Source: CAZAFL01 sp964484465 (GTDB lineage Bacteria; Bacteroidota; Ignavibacteria; UBA10030; SZUA-254). Taken from it: a stretch of 64,000 bases of DNA. A program made the position numbers and the translations under genes. Positions 48,323 to 58,143 of the stretch are shown piece by piece; the first letter of the stretch is position 1, and each line of letters begins with the position of its first letter. The notes under the pieces were generated by a model. It was given only the letters and a program-made list of their open reading frames with translations. It did no database searches and had not been told where the DNA came from. The DNA lies in assembly GCA_964484465.1 (NCBI GenBank), contig CAZAFL010000006.1, positions 62,001 through 126,000 on the forward strand, given 5' to 3'.

Positions 48323-50494
48323 TCAAAGCATTCCGCTCTTCTTCCGGATAAACCATTCTGCACCGAACAACAGGATGAGAAGGGCAAGAAGATACCGCCA
48401 ATTCCATAATTCAATCTCACTGGTTTGAATAAGTTCTTTCGGGGTGAAGAAATTATTTCTGTTGAGATCTTCCGCAATGCTGGATGCGCCGTTAATATCG
48501 TAATATGTTCCACCAGTGCGAAAAGCGATTTGCTCGAGGAGAGATTTATTCATCCGGGTTTCGAGAAATTCCGCATTTGTTTCCCCGATGGAAAACTTCC
48601 CCTTGTCCTCACCGTGCGATTTCCCGCTTGCGGACGCCTGTCCTGTAAATGAGTAATCGCCGGGTGCCAGCCCCTCAGTGGACCCTTCGTAACGTCCATT
48701 ACCGATCGGGTTGAGGTTCACGCGGAACGATTCTTTTCCCTGGCGCACGTCGACGGCTACCTCCGCATTGTCGACCGGCCGGAGCTGGTCATCGTATACC
48801 TGCCCGGTGAATTCAACCGGCTCGGTAGTTGTATACGATTCTTTCGTCGATAAGATGCGAACAGTCCTCGTATCTTCTTCCGTTGTTAGCCAGCGGACGG
48901 CATTTGTCATGAGCAGGGAAAGGAAATTTTCCGTTTGCGTATTCCCCTGTGCCATGAGCCGCCATCTCCAGAGGCCATATCCGGTGATCGCGAACGATTT
49001 TGACCCGCTGATATTCCGGATGAGCACTAGCGGGCTATTCAACACGACATCTTGAAATTTTACAAGTGCAAGAACTTCCGATTCGGGTTTCGCACGGAAC
49101 GCCGAGCCCGTTGTATAGATGGGAGGTAATTGTTGCCAGGTTTCGGCGGTAACAATTCCTTCAAGATTTACCAGTGAATGTGACTTTTCGCGGTCGATGA
49201 TTGAGGGAAAGACGTTCATTTCATCTGAATTCGTTGCCGACCACCCGAACGGCAAGTATGGTTCGAGAGTTCGGAGTTTTGTGTAATCGGTCTGTTTGCC
49301 ATTGACGAATAATAACGGTTTCCTTTTTTGATCAAGAATATCACGAACCTTTTGCAGAATATTGGGATTTGTTGCCGACGAGGGGAAACCGACAAGCACA
49401 AGACAATCGGCACTATCAATCATTGAATTTGAAGGTGCCTGGTCATAATATTCGCTGGGATTTTTCTGAATAAATGAACGTACGGTGAAATGTTCATCTT
49501 CAGAGAGAACTTGACGAACAGCGGGAACGTCAGGACCAGGGGCTCCGCCCAATATGACCATCTTGAGTTTGCTTTTGAGCACTTTGATAAATATCGACCG
49601 GCTGTTATTTTTCTCAGTAAGTTCCCCTGGGAGTTGTGAAACACTAACGAGATATTTTTTTACCCCCACCTCTTGCGGTTCGATGTGCAATTTGACAGGG
49701 TATTCCTTTGTACCTTCCTGAAGCTTGACGACGCTTCTGTCGGCGAGCTTGCCCCCGTCTGAAACTGTCACTTCAACATTCTCTCCGTTGAACCCGGAGC
49801 TCTTGATGGTGACATCTACCGGGACCCTTGTCCCCGCGTAAGCGATGCTGTTTGCTGCCACATTTTCAACCAATACATCTTTTTGGTTATTGGTATCACC
49901 GATGCCGATGGTTGAAACAGGAATACCGAGCGCCTCGGCGTCATAAAGGGGGTTTTTCCCTACGGTGTAATTCCCGTCTGTGAGCAGTACGGCGGCTTGT
50001 ACATGTTCCTTCAAAAGGTGGTCTTTAAGCTCTTCAAGAGTTAGCGATAAGTTGGTAGCTTCTCCGGTGAATCGAATTGTATCCAGTTGTTCCTCCGAAA
50101 TCGGCTCCAGCGATGATGAGAACAAAAAGAATTTAGGTTGAGTGGTTGAAGAAAGTCTGCCGAAAGGCTTTGCCTTAAGGAATTGATGGATTATCTCCAA
50201 ACGGCTGCCCGTCGCATCTTTGATTGTCATGCTCAGAGAGTTGTCGATAAGCACTGCAACTGCGGGTTCCTGCAGCTTAGTCCTTGCAAGCCGAACTACA
50301 GGTTCGAACAAAATCAGCAGGAGGCAAACAAGTGAAATCGCTCGCATTGCGGCGAGAGTCAAGCGTCTGCCACGTGGTAAGGGGGGAAGAGTATATCGAT
50401 AAAATCCTATTGCGATGAGAGTGAGAAGGAGGGCAAAAAGGATAGCTGCAAAAATACTCCCGCCAATCGAGAACGATAAACCGGCAGTAATCAT
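48323..50494 (-). CDS. VWA-like membrane protein (glutamine amidotransferase-like architecture)
   Basis: 723 residues. Two N-terminal helices (GGSIFAAILFALLLTLIAIGFY and AISLVCLLLILFEPVV) are followed by a VWA-like domain beginning VAVLIDNSLSMTIKD, whose DxSxS motif is the metal-ion-dependent adhesion site. Then VQAAVLLTDGNY, a beta-sandwich region, a class I amidotransferase-like segment (KMVILGGAPGPDVPAVRQVL...ADCLVLVGFPS) without a visible catalytic Cys, and a last helix (YLLALLILLFGAEWFI). Such proteins often accompany MoxR ATPases. It starts four bases after the subtilase stop; the MoxR gene is one gene further upstream. Confidence 0.88.
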   Translation of the reverse strand: MITAGLSFSIGGSIFAAILFALLLTLIAIGFYRYTLPPLPRGRRLTLAAMRAISLVCLLLILFEPVVRLARTKLQEPAVAVLIDNSLSMTIKDATGSRLEIIHQFLKAKPFGRLSSTTQPKFFLFSSSLEPISEEQLDTIRFTGEATNLSLTLEELKDHLLKEHVQAAVLLTDGNYTVGKNPLYDAEALGIPVSTIGIGDTNNQKDVLVENVAANSIAYAGTRVPVDVTIKSSGFNGENVEVTVSDGGKLADRSVVKLQEGTKEYPVKLHIEPQEVGVKKYLVSVSQLPGELTEKNNSRSIFIKVLKSKLKMVILGGAPGPDVPAVRQVLSEDEHFTVRSFIQKNPSEYYDQAPSNSMIDSADCLVLVGFPSSATNPNILQKVRDILDQKRKPLLFVNGKQTDYTKLRTLEPYLPFGWSATNSDEMNVFPSIIDREKSHSLVNLEGIVTAETWQQLPPIYTTGSAFRAKPESEVLALVKFQDVVLNSPLVLIRNISGSKSFAITGYGLWRWRLMAQGNTQTENFLSLLMTNAVRWLTTEEDTRTVRILSTKESYTTTEPVEFTGQVYDDQLRPVDNAEVAVDVRQGKESFRVNLNPIGNGRYEGSTEGLAPGDYSFTGQASASGKSHGEDKGKFSIGETNAEFLETRMNKSLLEQIAFRTGGTYYDINGASSIAEDLNRNNFFTPKELIQTSEIELWNWRYLLALLILLFGAEWFIRKKSGML

Positions 50495-50498
50495 GTCC

Positions 50499-52592
50499 TC
50501 AACGGAGGAGCATCATCTTTTTTGTTGCGGCAAATGAAGGAGTTACAAGACGGTAGAAATAGACTCCGCTGGGTAATCCGTCCGCATTAAACTCCACATT
50601 CTTCAAGCCCGGCGTTTGTTGCTCATGTACCAGCGTTTTCACTTCCTGCCCGAGGACATTGTATATCCTTAATATAACAAACTGAGTTTTTGCCAATGTG
50701 TACCGGATGGTTGTATTCGGATTGAATGGGTTAGGATAATTTTGTGAAAGTGTATATCCCGAGGGAACATCCTGTGTGTTACCGATCCCAGTTACTCCGT
50801 AGTTGAGTTGCCAGATTTTTCCGGTGACTGCCGCCGGGCTACGGTAGGAATAATTACTGCTGTCTTGAGCGTCGATATAAAATTTCACCAGAGTGCCGGT
50901 TATTTGAGAAGGAATGGTAACCTTGTATTGTCCTGAAGTAGGGAAGAACATCGACGAATCGAGGCTCATCGCGATTGTGGAAAATGTTGTATCAGGGTCC
51001 ACGGCATAATGGAGCTTTACCTGGTTGGGACGAATCCCGAACTTTGAAACGGTGATAATGGTTACGACACTCGAAGAACTCGCGACAGTCATAGCGGGGA
51101 CGTTACTGAAAATTGGTCCGAACGAAAGCGCAGCGTTAAACGCATTTACAAGACCCCAACCGGTAAAGTTATTCGGCCGGATCGGGTATCTCCCGGCATC
51201 AACGGTATCGGCAGTAGTACGCAACGCATCTCGAACCTGTATTGGTGTCAGCTCAGGTCGGGCAGATAGAATCAATGCTGCTGCTCCCGCTGTTAAAGGA
51301 GTGGCGAGTGAAGTACCTGAAAGATTGTAATAAGAACTTGAAGATGTCGTCGAGGCACAGTGGACGCTTAACCCCGGAGCGACAACCTCAGGTTTTATGC
51401 GGTTATCATTTGTCGGGCCGGTGGAACTGAACGATGTAAGTACTCTTGAGAAAGAAACAGCTCCGACAGAAATAATGCTGTCGGCATCGGCGGGCGTAAG
51501 CATCGTTCCTATCGATCCATTTCCATTTCCCTGGTTGCCCATTGCATTACAGACAGTAACTCCCAGCTCCGCGGCGCGAACAGCGGCTTTGGCGGTGATC
51601 GACGTGCGGCCGTTAAAATCTCCGTTTGCCCAGGTATAATCCGGCGCATCGAAAAATGTATTATATCCGACCGAGCTACTGACAACGTCAACGCCGTTCG
51701 CTTCTTCCCATTCAATACCTGCCGCCCAATTATCTTCTTCCCAGCTTGAGTCATCGACCTGCACATATTCAGTCTTTGAAAGAATAAAATCTGCGTCAAA
51801 TGCCGGTCCGATCAACTGACCGGGCATAAAACCGCCTAAAGTAGACAGCGTAGCTGTGCCGTGCGCATCCTGGTCCGACCGGTCACATCTGTATGTTGTC
51901 GAATCACAAATCTGGTTTGCTGTCACTGTATCATGCTGAATAAAATCGTATTCCCCTATGACGTGTCGTGTGTTCAATGCTTCATGGACGCGCCAGCGGA
52001 AGCCGGTATCGAGCATACCGACGAGAACTCCACGGCCTGTTATTCCAATTGAATGGAGTGGTATCACGTTGATCATCGAGTTTTGATTCAATGAGGGACC
52101 GTAGTCGAGGGAAGTGGTTTTGGAAAAACTTGCTGACGATGGATTAAACTCTTCCGGTTGTTTATGACCGTAAAGAACCGCAACCGGTTCAACCGATTTA
52201 ACAAACGAAAACTGAGCAACGATTGAAACTTGATCGGGAGTCAAGAGATAACTGGCAGCATTCAGCCATCGGCTTTTCTGCTGTAAGAGTCCACCCGCAT
52301 GGGTGACATCATCAATATATTTTTGGTTTAAAGGAAGGTCTTCTGCGGTAAGCAGGTTATTACCGGGAAGTACTTTCGACCGTCGTAAAAGCGCCCGAGG
52401 TTGTACAATCGTCAATGCCTTCTGGAAAAGTGAGCTGTTTTTCGCAAGGGAACCGGCGGCAGGAGTCGCAGCTCCTTTATCGATGAAATACACCCAATAT
52501 TTTTTTGACGATTGCGGTCCCGCCTTCAAAGAAGAGCAACACAACAAGCACCCAGTGAGAATTAACAAAAAGAACAATATCTGTTTTATCAT
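50499..52592 (-). CDS. Secreted subtilisin-like serine protease (S8) with T9SS sorting domain
   Basis: 697 residues with signal peptide (QILFFLLILTGCLLCCSSLKAG). The catalytic triad is Asp195 (GMLDTGF), His244 (AHGTATL) and Ser428 (SGTSLATP), and the oxyanion Asn region NAMGNQGNG is present. The C-terminal 85 residues are a type IX secretion sorting domain: YTLSQNYPNPFNPNTTIRY, ILRIYNVLGQEVKTLV, SGVYFYRL and a basic end. It is thus exported by Sec, then carried over the outer membrane by T9SS. It lies 18 bp after the MoxR gene and four bases before the VWA gene. Confidence 0.95.
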   Translation of the reverse strand: MIKQILFFLLILTGCLLCCSSLKAGPQSSKKYWVYFIDKGAATPAAGSLAKNSSLFQKALTIVQPRALLRRSKVLPGNNLLTAEDLPLNQKYIDDVTHAGGLLQQKSRWLNAASYLLTPDQVSIVAQFSFVKSVEPVAVLYGHKQPEEFNPSSASFSKTTSLDYGPSLNQNSMINVIPLHSIGITGRGVLVGMLDTGFRWRVHEALNTRHVIGEYDFIQHDTVTANQICDSTTYRCDRSDQDAHGTATLSTLGGFMPGQLIGPAFDADFILSKTEYVQVDDSSWEEDNWAAGIEWEEANGVDVVSSSVGYNTFFDAPDYTWANGDFNGRTSITAKAAVRAAELGVTVCNAMGNQGNGNGSIGTMLTPADADSIISVGAVSFSRVLTSFSSTGPTNDNRIKPEVVAPGLSVHCASTTSSSSYYNLSGTSLATPLTAGAAALILSARPELTPIQVRDALRTTADTVDAGRYPIRPNNFTGWGLVNAFNAALSFGPIFSNVPAMTVASSSSVVTIITVSKFGIRPNQVKLHYAVDPDTTFSTIAMSLDSSMFFPTSGQYKVTIPSQITGTLVKFYIDAQDSSNYSYRSPAAVTGKIWQLNYGVTGIGNTQDVPSGYTLSQNYPNPFNPNTTIRYTLAKTQFVILRIYNVLGQEVKTLVHEQQTPGLKNVEFNADGLPSGVYFYRLVTPSFAATKKMMLLR

Positions 52593-52610
52593 AGTTTCCC
52601 CGGAAAGGTA

Positions 52611-53615
52611 TCAATCATTCTCGAGAAGTTTTTCGACAATTTGAATTGCAGTAATTCCGTCCGCTTCGGCGTTAAAATTAGGGACAATGCGGTGGCGGAG
52701 AACCGGGCCCGCTACTTTGCGAACATCTTCGATGTCGGGAGAATGTCTTCCCTCGAGGATTGCACGGGTCTTCGCGCCTAAAATCAAATATTGAGAAGCG
52801 CGTGGTCCTGCTCCCCAACTCAACCAATCCTTAATAAATTGAGGAGAAGAAGAAACTTTCGGCCGGGTCCGCGTCACGAGTCCGACGGCATAGGAAATAA
52901 CATTGTCGGCAACCGGCACGCGGCGAACAAGGTCGTGATAATATAAAATTTCTTCTTTTCCGAGGACCCGGTTCATCTGAGGCGCGTACATGCTTGTCGT
53001 TGATTTAACGATTTCGACTTCTTCTTTTTCTGAAGGATAGTCAAGCCATAAATTAAACATAAACCGGTCAAGCTGCGCTTCGGGGAGGGGATATGTTCCT
53101 TCCTGCTCTATCGGGTTTTGAGTTGCAAGGACAAAGAACGGCTCGTCGAGAGTATATTGCTGGCCTGCCGCAGTAACATGATGCTCCTGCATAGCTTCGA
53201 GGAGCGCTGCCTGTGTTTTTGGTGGGGTGCGGTTGATTTCATCTGCCAGAAGAATATTGGCAAAGACGGGTCCTTTCACGAACTTGAATGCTTTCAGGCC
53301 GGTTGAACGATTGTCTTCAATGATTTCCGTTCCGGTGATGTCGCTCGGCATTAAATCGGGCGTGAACTGTATGCGGTTGAATTTCAAATCCAGAACTTCC
53401 GCCAGAGTTTTTATCAACAGCGTCTTTGCCAACCCTGGAACGCCAACGAGGAGGCAATGCCCGCGGGAGAGTAATGCGATAAACAATTGTTCGATAATTT
53501 CTTCCTGCCCAACGATAACTTTCGCTATTTCCGCCTTCGTTAAATTATACGCTGTGTTGAGAGCTTTTACGCCCTCCACGTCATTAAGTTCTTTCAGATT
53601 CATTGTTGGTTTCAC
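52611..53615 (-). CDS. MoxR-family AAA+ ATPase
   Basis: 334 residues from GTG 53615, which has GAGGA five bases upstream; ATG 53603 is the alternative, and the longer frame would overlap surA. It shows the Walker A GVPGLAKTLLIKTLAEVL, QFTPDLMPSDITGTEI, Walker B ILLADEINRTPPKTQAALLEAMQE, and FVLATQNPIEQEGTYPLPEAQLDRFMF, all typical of MoxR. MoxR proteins act as chaperones that insert metal or assemble complexes with VWA-domain partners; the VWA gene two genes downstream is the probable partner. It starts 13 bp after the surA-like gene. Confidence 0.93.
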   Translation of the reverse strand: MKPTMNLKELNDVEGVKALNTAYNLTKAEIAKVIVGQEEIIEQLFIALLSRGHCLLVGVPGLAKTLLIKTLAEVLDLKFNRIQFTPDLMPSDITGTEIIEDNRSTGLKAFKFVKGPVFANILLADEINRTPPKTQAALLEAMQEHHVTAAGQQYTLDEPFFVLATQNPIEQEGTYPLPEAQLDRFMFNLWLDYPSEKEEVEIVKSTTSMYAPQMNRVLGKEEILYYHDLVRRVPVADNVISYAVGLVTRTRPKVSSSPQFIKDWLSWGAGPRASQYLILGAKTRAILEGRHSPDIEDVRKVAGPVLRHRIVPNFNAEADGITAIQIVEKLLEND

Positions 53616-53628
53616 TTGTTCCTCGGAG

Positions 53629-54921
53629 TTAAAGTCGGATATCCCAGTAAATTTCACTTCGAAGCTGCGTGATCCATTTCTGGTATTCCGCATTACGTTT
53701 CGCCGTAGTAGAGAGCTGTTCGAGCCGATTCCAGTCGTCTTGCAAGTTCATAGGGTGGGCGGGGATTCTTCGTTTCAGGAAAATAATGTGATATCCAAGG
53801 GAGGGGCCTGTTGTCACTTCAACCGGAGTGCTGATTTCTCCTTCTTTCATTGGTTTAACTGTTTCCAGCAATGATTTGTCGAACTGTTCGATAGAAAATT
53901 TGCCGAGGAATCCTCCGACTGGTGCTGATTCTTTATCGTCGGAGTGCTTCTTTGCAAGTTCGGAAAAATCTGCTCCGTGAGCGACGCTGTCGCGAAGCCT
54001 GTTGAGAAATGCTTTAGCTGAGTCAGTGCCCACGCTGTCGCGTTGAATTTTCAGGAGGATGTGTCGGGCATGGACAGACTCTCCGCGTCGTTCAAGAAGC
54101 TGGATGATATGAAATCCGAATGAAGTTTCCACGATATCTGCAAATTGATTTTCCTTGAGCGAAAAGACCGCTTCTTCAAATTCCTTGACGTATTGGCCGC
54201 GTCGAGCAAACCCCAAATCGCCCCCGGCAGTGGCCGAGCCCTGATCTTCGGAATATCTTCGGGCGAAGTCGGCAAAGTTGCCGCCGCTTTTTATCGAATC
54301 AAGGATGCGTTGAGCTTTGGCCATGACACTGCTCCTTGCCGTTTCACTTACCTTTGGGAATTTGAATATATGATACAACTCTAATTCCTCTGCAACTTTC
54401 GGCAGGCTATCTTTATATGTTGTATAAAATTCTTCGACCTCTCTTCGGGTACTCTGGATGCCGGAGAACTTTCCTTCCTGAAGTTTGGATGCGATGATGT
54501 TTTTTCGCATCTCGTCATGATGTTCCCGTTTAAATCTGCTGATGGGCATATGGTAAAGCTCTTCCAGGCGTTTTTCGGAGCCCACCTGCTGGATTCGCTG
54601 GGCAATCAACGCATCGAGCTGGTTACTGACCTCATCCTCACTTACAGTGATTGTTGTGTCTTCGATGGCTTTGGCGAGAACGAGCTTCTCGTTGATCATT
54701 GCGTCGAGGACCTGTTTGCGCAATCCCGGGGTATTGGGGTCGACGCCATTATTAAAAACATAGAATTCGACCTGCGCATCAAGGTCGGAGAGTAATATAC
54801 ACTCCTTTCCTACCACGGCGATAATGCGGTCGAGGACGTTCGTTTGTGCCCGAGCAGGGAACGGGGTCATCCATACAATGGCGAGGAGTAACAGAGAATA
54901 AACTAAACGATGGTTATTCAT
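53629..54921 (-). CDS. surA: SurA-like periplasmic chaperone/peptidyl-prolyl isomerase
   Basis: 430 residues with signal peptide (LLLLAIVWMTPFPARAQ). The SurA N-terminal domain begins VLDRIIAVVGKECILLSDLD. Two parvulin domains follow: one includes FADFARRYSEDQGSATAGGDLGFARRGQYVKEFEEAVF, the other HARHILLKIQ...FSELAKKHSDDKESAPVGGFLG. This is the normal SurA plan. SurA escorts beta-barrel proteins to the outer membrane. It overlaps the preceding parvulin gene by eight bases and is followed by moxR after 13 bp. Confidence 0.93.
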   Translation of the reverse strand: MNNHRLVYSLLLLAIVWMTPFPARAQTNVLDRIIAVVGKECILLSDLDAQVEFYVFNNGVDPNTPGLRKQVLDAMINEKLVLAKAIEDTTITVSEDEVSNQLDALIAQRIQQVGSEKRLEELYHMPISRFKREHHDEMRKNIIASKLQEGKFSGIQSTRREVEEFYTTYKDSLPKVAEELELYHIFKFPKVSETARSSVMAKAQRILDSIKSGGNFADFARRYSEDQGSATAGGDLGFARRGQYVKEFEEAVFSLKENQFADIVETSFGFHIIQLLERRGESVHARHILLKIQRDSVGTDSAKAFLNRLRDSVAHGADFSELAKKHSDDKESAPVGGFLGKFSIEQFDKSLLETVKPMKEGEISTPVEVTTGPSLGYHIIFLKRRIPAHPMNLQDDWNRLEQLSTTAKRNAEYQKWITQLRSEIYWDIRL

Positions 54922-55774
54922 TGGTTTGGATCTGATTTGTATCCAGCGTTGAATCTACCGGTACAAATACATCAACATTGTATTGTTTCCGTAGGGTTCC
55001 TAAAAGATTGGTATAGCGCAAACGCCTTTGCTCGAGCGATACCCGCTGACGAACTTCATCTTTCACATTGTCATAATCGGCAGGGGCTCCCTCTTTTACC
55101 CTCGAGATTGTCTGGAGAACACAATACCCTTGTGAAGTTTTTACCGGAAAACTGATTTCGTTATCTGCAAGGCTCATTGCAACTTTCCACAATGCGGGGG
55201 GGAATAATGAATGTTGTGTATAATATATTGCCTGTGAAGAAGAGACGATTCCCGATGATAACGACGTATCCCGCAATGTGTGCGTGACCGTCGTATTCCA
55301 GGAAACGCTTCGTGAAACTGCTTCAGCAAAAGCGCTCGCCGATGTGCGGTTACGAAAAACAATCACGTTGAGTTTCATCATCGGTTCCGGGATAAAAAAT
55401 TCAGAAGCATGAACCTGGTAATATTTTCTGAGTTCTTCATCTCCGAGTGAGTCCATGCTGCTGAAAATATGCTTCTCGAGAAATACTTGACCGACCACCT
55501 GTCGTCGTATATCCTTAAGTTGAAGATCGACCGATTTTGAGGATGCGACGCCCGTGCGTTGAGCTTCCTGATAAAGGAGCTCGGTATTTATCCAGGACGC
55601 TACATACTCCTGAAGCTGACGGACAGAAGATCCCCGGGATGTATCTATATGAGACGTGGCCTCTTCGAGTGTGAGTTCAGCATCGCCGACGCGAGCTATT
55701 ACCGAAACATCCTGCTGATGATGGCATCCGGCAAACAGCAATGTTGCGACGAACAAGGTGGAAACAATATACAT
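54914..55774 (-). CDS. Parvulin-type peptidyl-prolyl isomerase lipoprotein
   Basis: 286 residues. A lipobox (LLFAGC) predicts a lipid-anchored envelope protein. It has an N-terminal SurA-like helical region (VARVGDAELTLEEATSHI...ELLYQEAQRTGV) and a shorter, diverged parvulin-like domain near residues 120-240 (NVIVFRNRTSASAFAEAV, MSLADNEISFPVKTSQGYCVLQTISR). Chaperone activity is likely but isomerase residues are weakly conserved. Middle gene of three consecutive parvulin-family genes on one transcript, 38 bp after the first and overlapping surA. Confidence 0.85.
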   Translation of the reverse strand: MYIVSTLFVATLLFAGCHHQQDVSVIARVGDAELTLEEATSHIDTSRGSSVRQLQEYVASWINTELLYQEAQRTGVASSKSVDLQLKDIRRQVVGQVFLEKHIFSSMDSLGDEELRKYYQVHASEFFIPEPMMKLNVIVFRNRTSASAFAEAVSRSVSWNTTVTHTLRDTSLSSGIVSSSQAIYYTQHSLFPPALWKVAMSLADNEISFPVKTSQGYCVLQTISRVKEGAPADYDNVKDEVRQRVSLEQRRLRYTNLLGTLRKQYNVDVFVPVDSTLDTNQIQTNE

Positions 55775-55812
55775 GTTTCCTCCTCCCGCATCATGAACAC
55801 GCTGGTCGAAGG

Positions 55813-57810
55813 TTACTTAAACGCATTCTGCAACTGTTCCTTAAATTGCTGCACCAGATATTTGTTCCTGAGACGAGTGAGCCAATCATCTTCCAGTCGT
55901 TTCGATTCATTTTCCTGAAACGAGTTTGATACTTCAGCACCTGCTTCTTCAAATGTTTTTTCTTTCGCAGGCTCTTTGCTATTCAGTTTGACAATGACTG
56001 CTCCGCCTCCTTCTATTTCAATCGGCAGAGACAATTCTCCGATTTCCATTTGCGATGCACGTTGAGTAATATCATCGGTATCGATTGCGAGCAGGCCGCG
56101 TTCGCCATTCTTTGCTTTGATATCTGGGTCGTCATTATTGTAACGGCCGGCGAGTTCGCCGAAATCAGCTCCATTTTTCAGTGAATCGTATACCATGGCT
56201 GCCAGTGTATCCGAGTCGCAATGAATTTGGCTGATATCGACTCGCTGAGGGTACTGGAATTTCGACCGGTTGTGCTCGAAGTATTGTTTTAGCATAGAAT
56301 CGGAGACAGCTATTTTGTTCCACACCTCAAGCTGTTCTGCTTTGTACAACACGACACCGTCCTGGTATTCTTTAAGGAGAGCGGCGAACTCCGGCGAGCG
56401 ATGCTCAAGCCCGGATGAATGTGCCCCCATGACAAGCGACTCCGAGAGTTTATCGATGCGGGTTTTTAAGTCCGACCTGCGAAGAGACAAATTTGTAAAC
56501 TCAGAGCGTTTATTGAATATGCCGATTAAACTGTCAACCGTCAGCGGTTCGCCTTCAATTGACATGATGACCATCGAACGAACTTCCTTTGGAACGCTGT
56601 TGTCCCAGGAGCTGTCGCCCACCGACCTCAATGAATCGACATGAGAAACAAGCGCGCTGAAAGCCTCTTCATTAAACGTGTATTTATACTCTTTCTTGAG
56701 TGTTGTGATGTACGCTGCGTAGTCGTCGTTGAACCTGTACTGCTGATACAGTTTCTTGATTTCATCGTGCAGTTCAGCGAAAGAGGGAAGAGGTTTCACA
56801 CTATCACATCGTATGATATGGTAACCGTACGGTGAGCGGATGATCCCGGACGTTTCGCCCGTTTTAAGGTTGAATACAACTTCGTCGAATTGCTGCACCC
56901 ATTTCCGGCGCTCAAACCATCCAAGGTCGCCCCCTTTGGGAGCGCTTCCGGGGTCTTCGGAAAGCTTCATCGCAAGTTTGCTAAAATCCCATCCCTTGTT
57001 AAGGCTGTCCAGCATCCCCTTAATACGTGTATAGGAAGCTGCGGTATCTGACGAATCTGCGGCCCCGAGCCACCGGGCCATGAGATGCCTCGCCTTAAGA
57101 GTTCCACGTGTTGGACGCCTGTCAACAATTTTGATGATATGGTAACCAAAAGACGAGCGGACGGGAGTTTTGTTAATCTCACCTTTCTTCATTGCGAAAG
57201 CCGCGTTTTCAAATTGAGGAACCATTTGTCCACCTGTGAAATAGTATAAATCTCCATGATTCATTGAGGCTGTTCTGTCGTCGGAGAATTTTATCACAAG
57301 TGAATCGAAGTTTTCTCCCGCAATCGCCCGGTGAATGGCATCCATTGCGGTGTTCCATGCTTTCAAGGTATCTTCAGGTTTTGCATCGGGTTTTATTTGA
57401 ATAAGGATATGCTGAGCGCGGATTTCCTCCTGTCGCCTTTCGTACATTTGGTGTACTGCAGGCTCGGTAATTTCCTTATCAATAATAAATGAAGAAGTCA
57501 GGCTTGACCTGTACTGGCGTAATTCATCGATGATTTCAGGGTCCTTCAACAGGTTGCGGTCGTACGCGTCTTGGAGTTTAAGTTTGTAATTGGTAAGAAG
57601 ATCCAAAAAATGTTCCCGTTCTTCCTGCGTGCTCTTGCGGCCGGCATCCAGGCCGCCGCTGTTGCGCGTATAGAAATTTTCATATTCCTTAAGGTTGACA
57701 TTTTCCTTCCCGACAGTCAGGACGACCGATTCACTTTCCCTGGGAGAACAACCTATGATGACAAAAGAAAACAGCAAAAGGGGCGCTAAAACCCCGCGTA
57801 CCACACCCAT
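55813..57810 (-). CDS. Large PpiD/SurA-like parvulin lipoprotein (two or three PPIC-type domains)
   Basis: 665 residues from ATG 57810; a TTG at 57834 is unlikely. The lipobox is FVIIGC. After a SurA-type N-terminal region come two clear parvulin domains (RAQHILIQIKPDAKPEDTL...GDLYYFTGGQMVPQFENAAF, and KARHLMARWLG...PKGGDLGWFERRKWVQQFDEVVF), then a helical region and a third, degenerate parvulin-like part near the C-terminus (DISQIHCDSDTLAAMVYDSLKNGADFGELAGRYNND). First gene of the chaperone operon, with a strong promoter upstream. It probably assists folding of outer-membrane and T9SS cargo proteins. Confidence 0.9.
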   Translation of the reverse strand: MGVVRGVLAPLLLFSFVIIGCSPRESESVVLTVGKENVNLKEYENFYTRNSGGLDAGRKSTQEEREHFLDLLTNYKLKLQDAYDRNLLKDPEIIDELRQYRSSLTSSFIIDKEITEPAVHQMYERRQEEIRAQHILIQIKPDAKPEDTLKAWNTAMDAIHRAIAGENFDSLVIKFSDDRTASMNHGDLYYFTGGQMVPQFENAAFAMKKGEINKTPVRSSFGYHIIKIVDRRPTRGTLKARHLMARWLGAADSSDTAASYTRIKGMLDSLNKGWDFSKLAMKLSEDPGSAPKGGDLGWFERRKWVQQFDEVVFNLKTGETSGIIRSPYGYHIIRCDSVKPLPSFAELHDEIKKLYQQYRFNDDYAAYITTLKKEYKYTFNEEAFSALVSHVDSLRSVGDSSWDNSVPKEVRSMVIMSIEGEPLTVDSLIGIFNKRSEFTNLSLRRSDLKTRIDKLSESLVMGAHSSGLEHRSPEFAALLKEYQDGVVLYKAEQLEVWNKIAVSDSMLKQYFEHNRSKFQYPQRVDISQIHCDSDTLAAMVYDSLKNGADFGELAGRYNNDDPDIKAKNGERGLLAIDTDDITQRASQMEIGELSLPIEIEGGGAVIVKLNSKEPAKEKTFEEAGAEVSNSFQENESKRLEDDWLTRLRNKYLVQQFKEQLQNAFK

Positions 57811-57875
57811 GTTAGTAATTCCTTTCACCTGCAAACGTAAGTGGAAATAATGAATAATAGAATTGTTAGAGTAAT

Positions 57876-57904
57876 AGTATAACCAAAAATCGTGTGAAAT
57901 TCAA
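57876..57904 (-). promoter_or_regulatory. Sigma70-type promoter of the periplasmic chaperone operon
   Basis: TTGAAT (57899-57904), 17 nt, TATACT (57876-57881) on the minus strand, about 65 nt before the ATG at 57810. The region from here to 58144 shows no convincing gene. Confidence 0.6.
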
Positions 57905-58143
57905 GGAAACGTTTATAATGGTGCCTTCATCTTCATCAGGAATGTGTAATGACAGTGTTCACTCCCGTATAATTTCCGCAGCAGGGTTGCCATCAAGAAC
58001 ATCACCAATTCTTAACGATATTACAGGACATAAGGTTCAAACAATTTCAGGGCGCCGTGGGTGGGATAAGAACATCATTGTTTGGAGGAGAAAAGAAACG
58101 AATACAGTTTTATCCCTCCGGAAGGAAAGAGGGTAAAAAGGTA

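Noticed and set aside
57894..58136. Plus-strand frame of 80 codons in a gene-poor stretch
   Set aside because: Overlaps the chaperone operon promoter, has no ribosome site and no hydrophobic or domain pattern.
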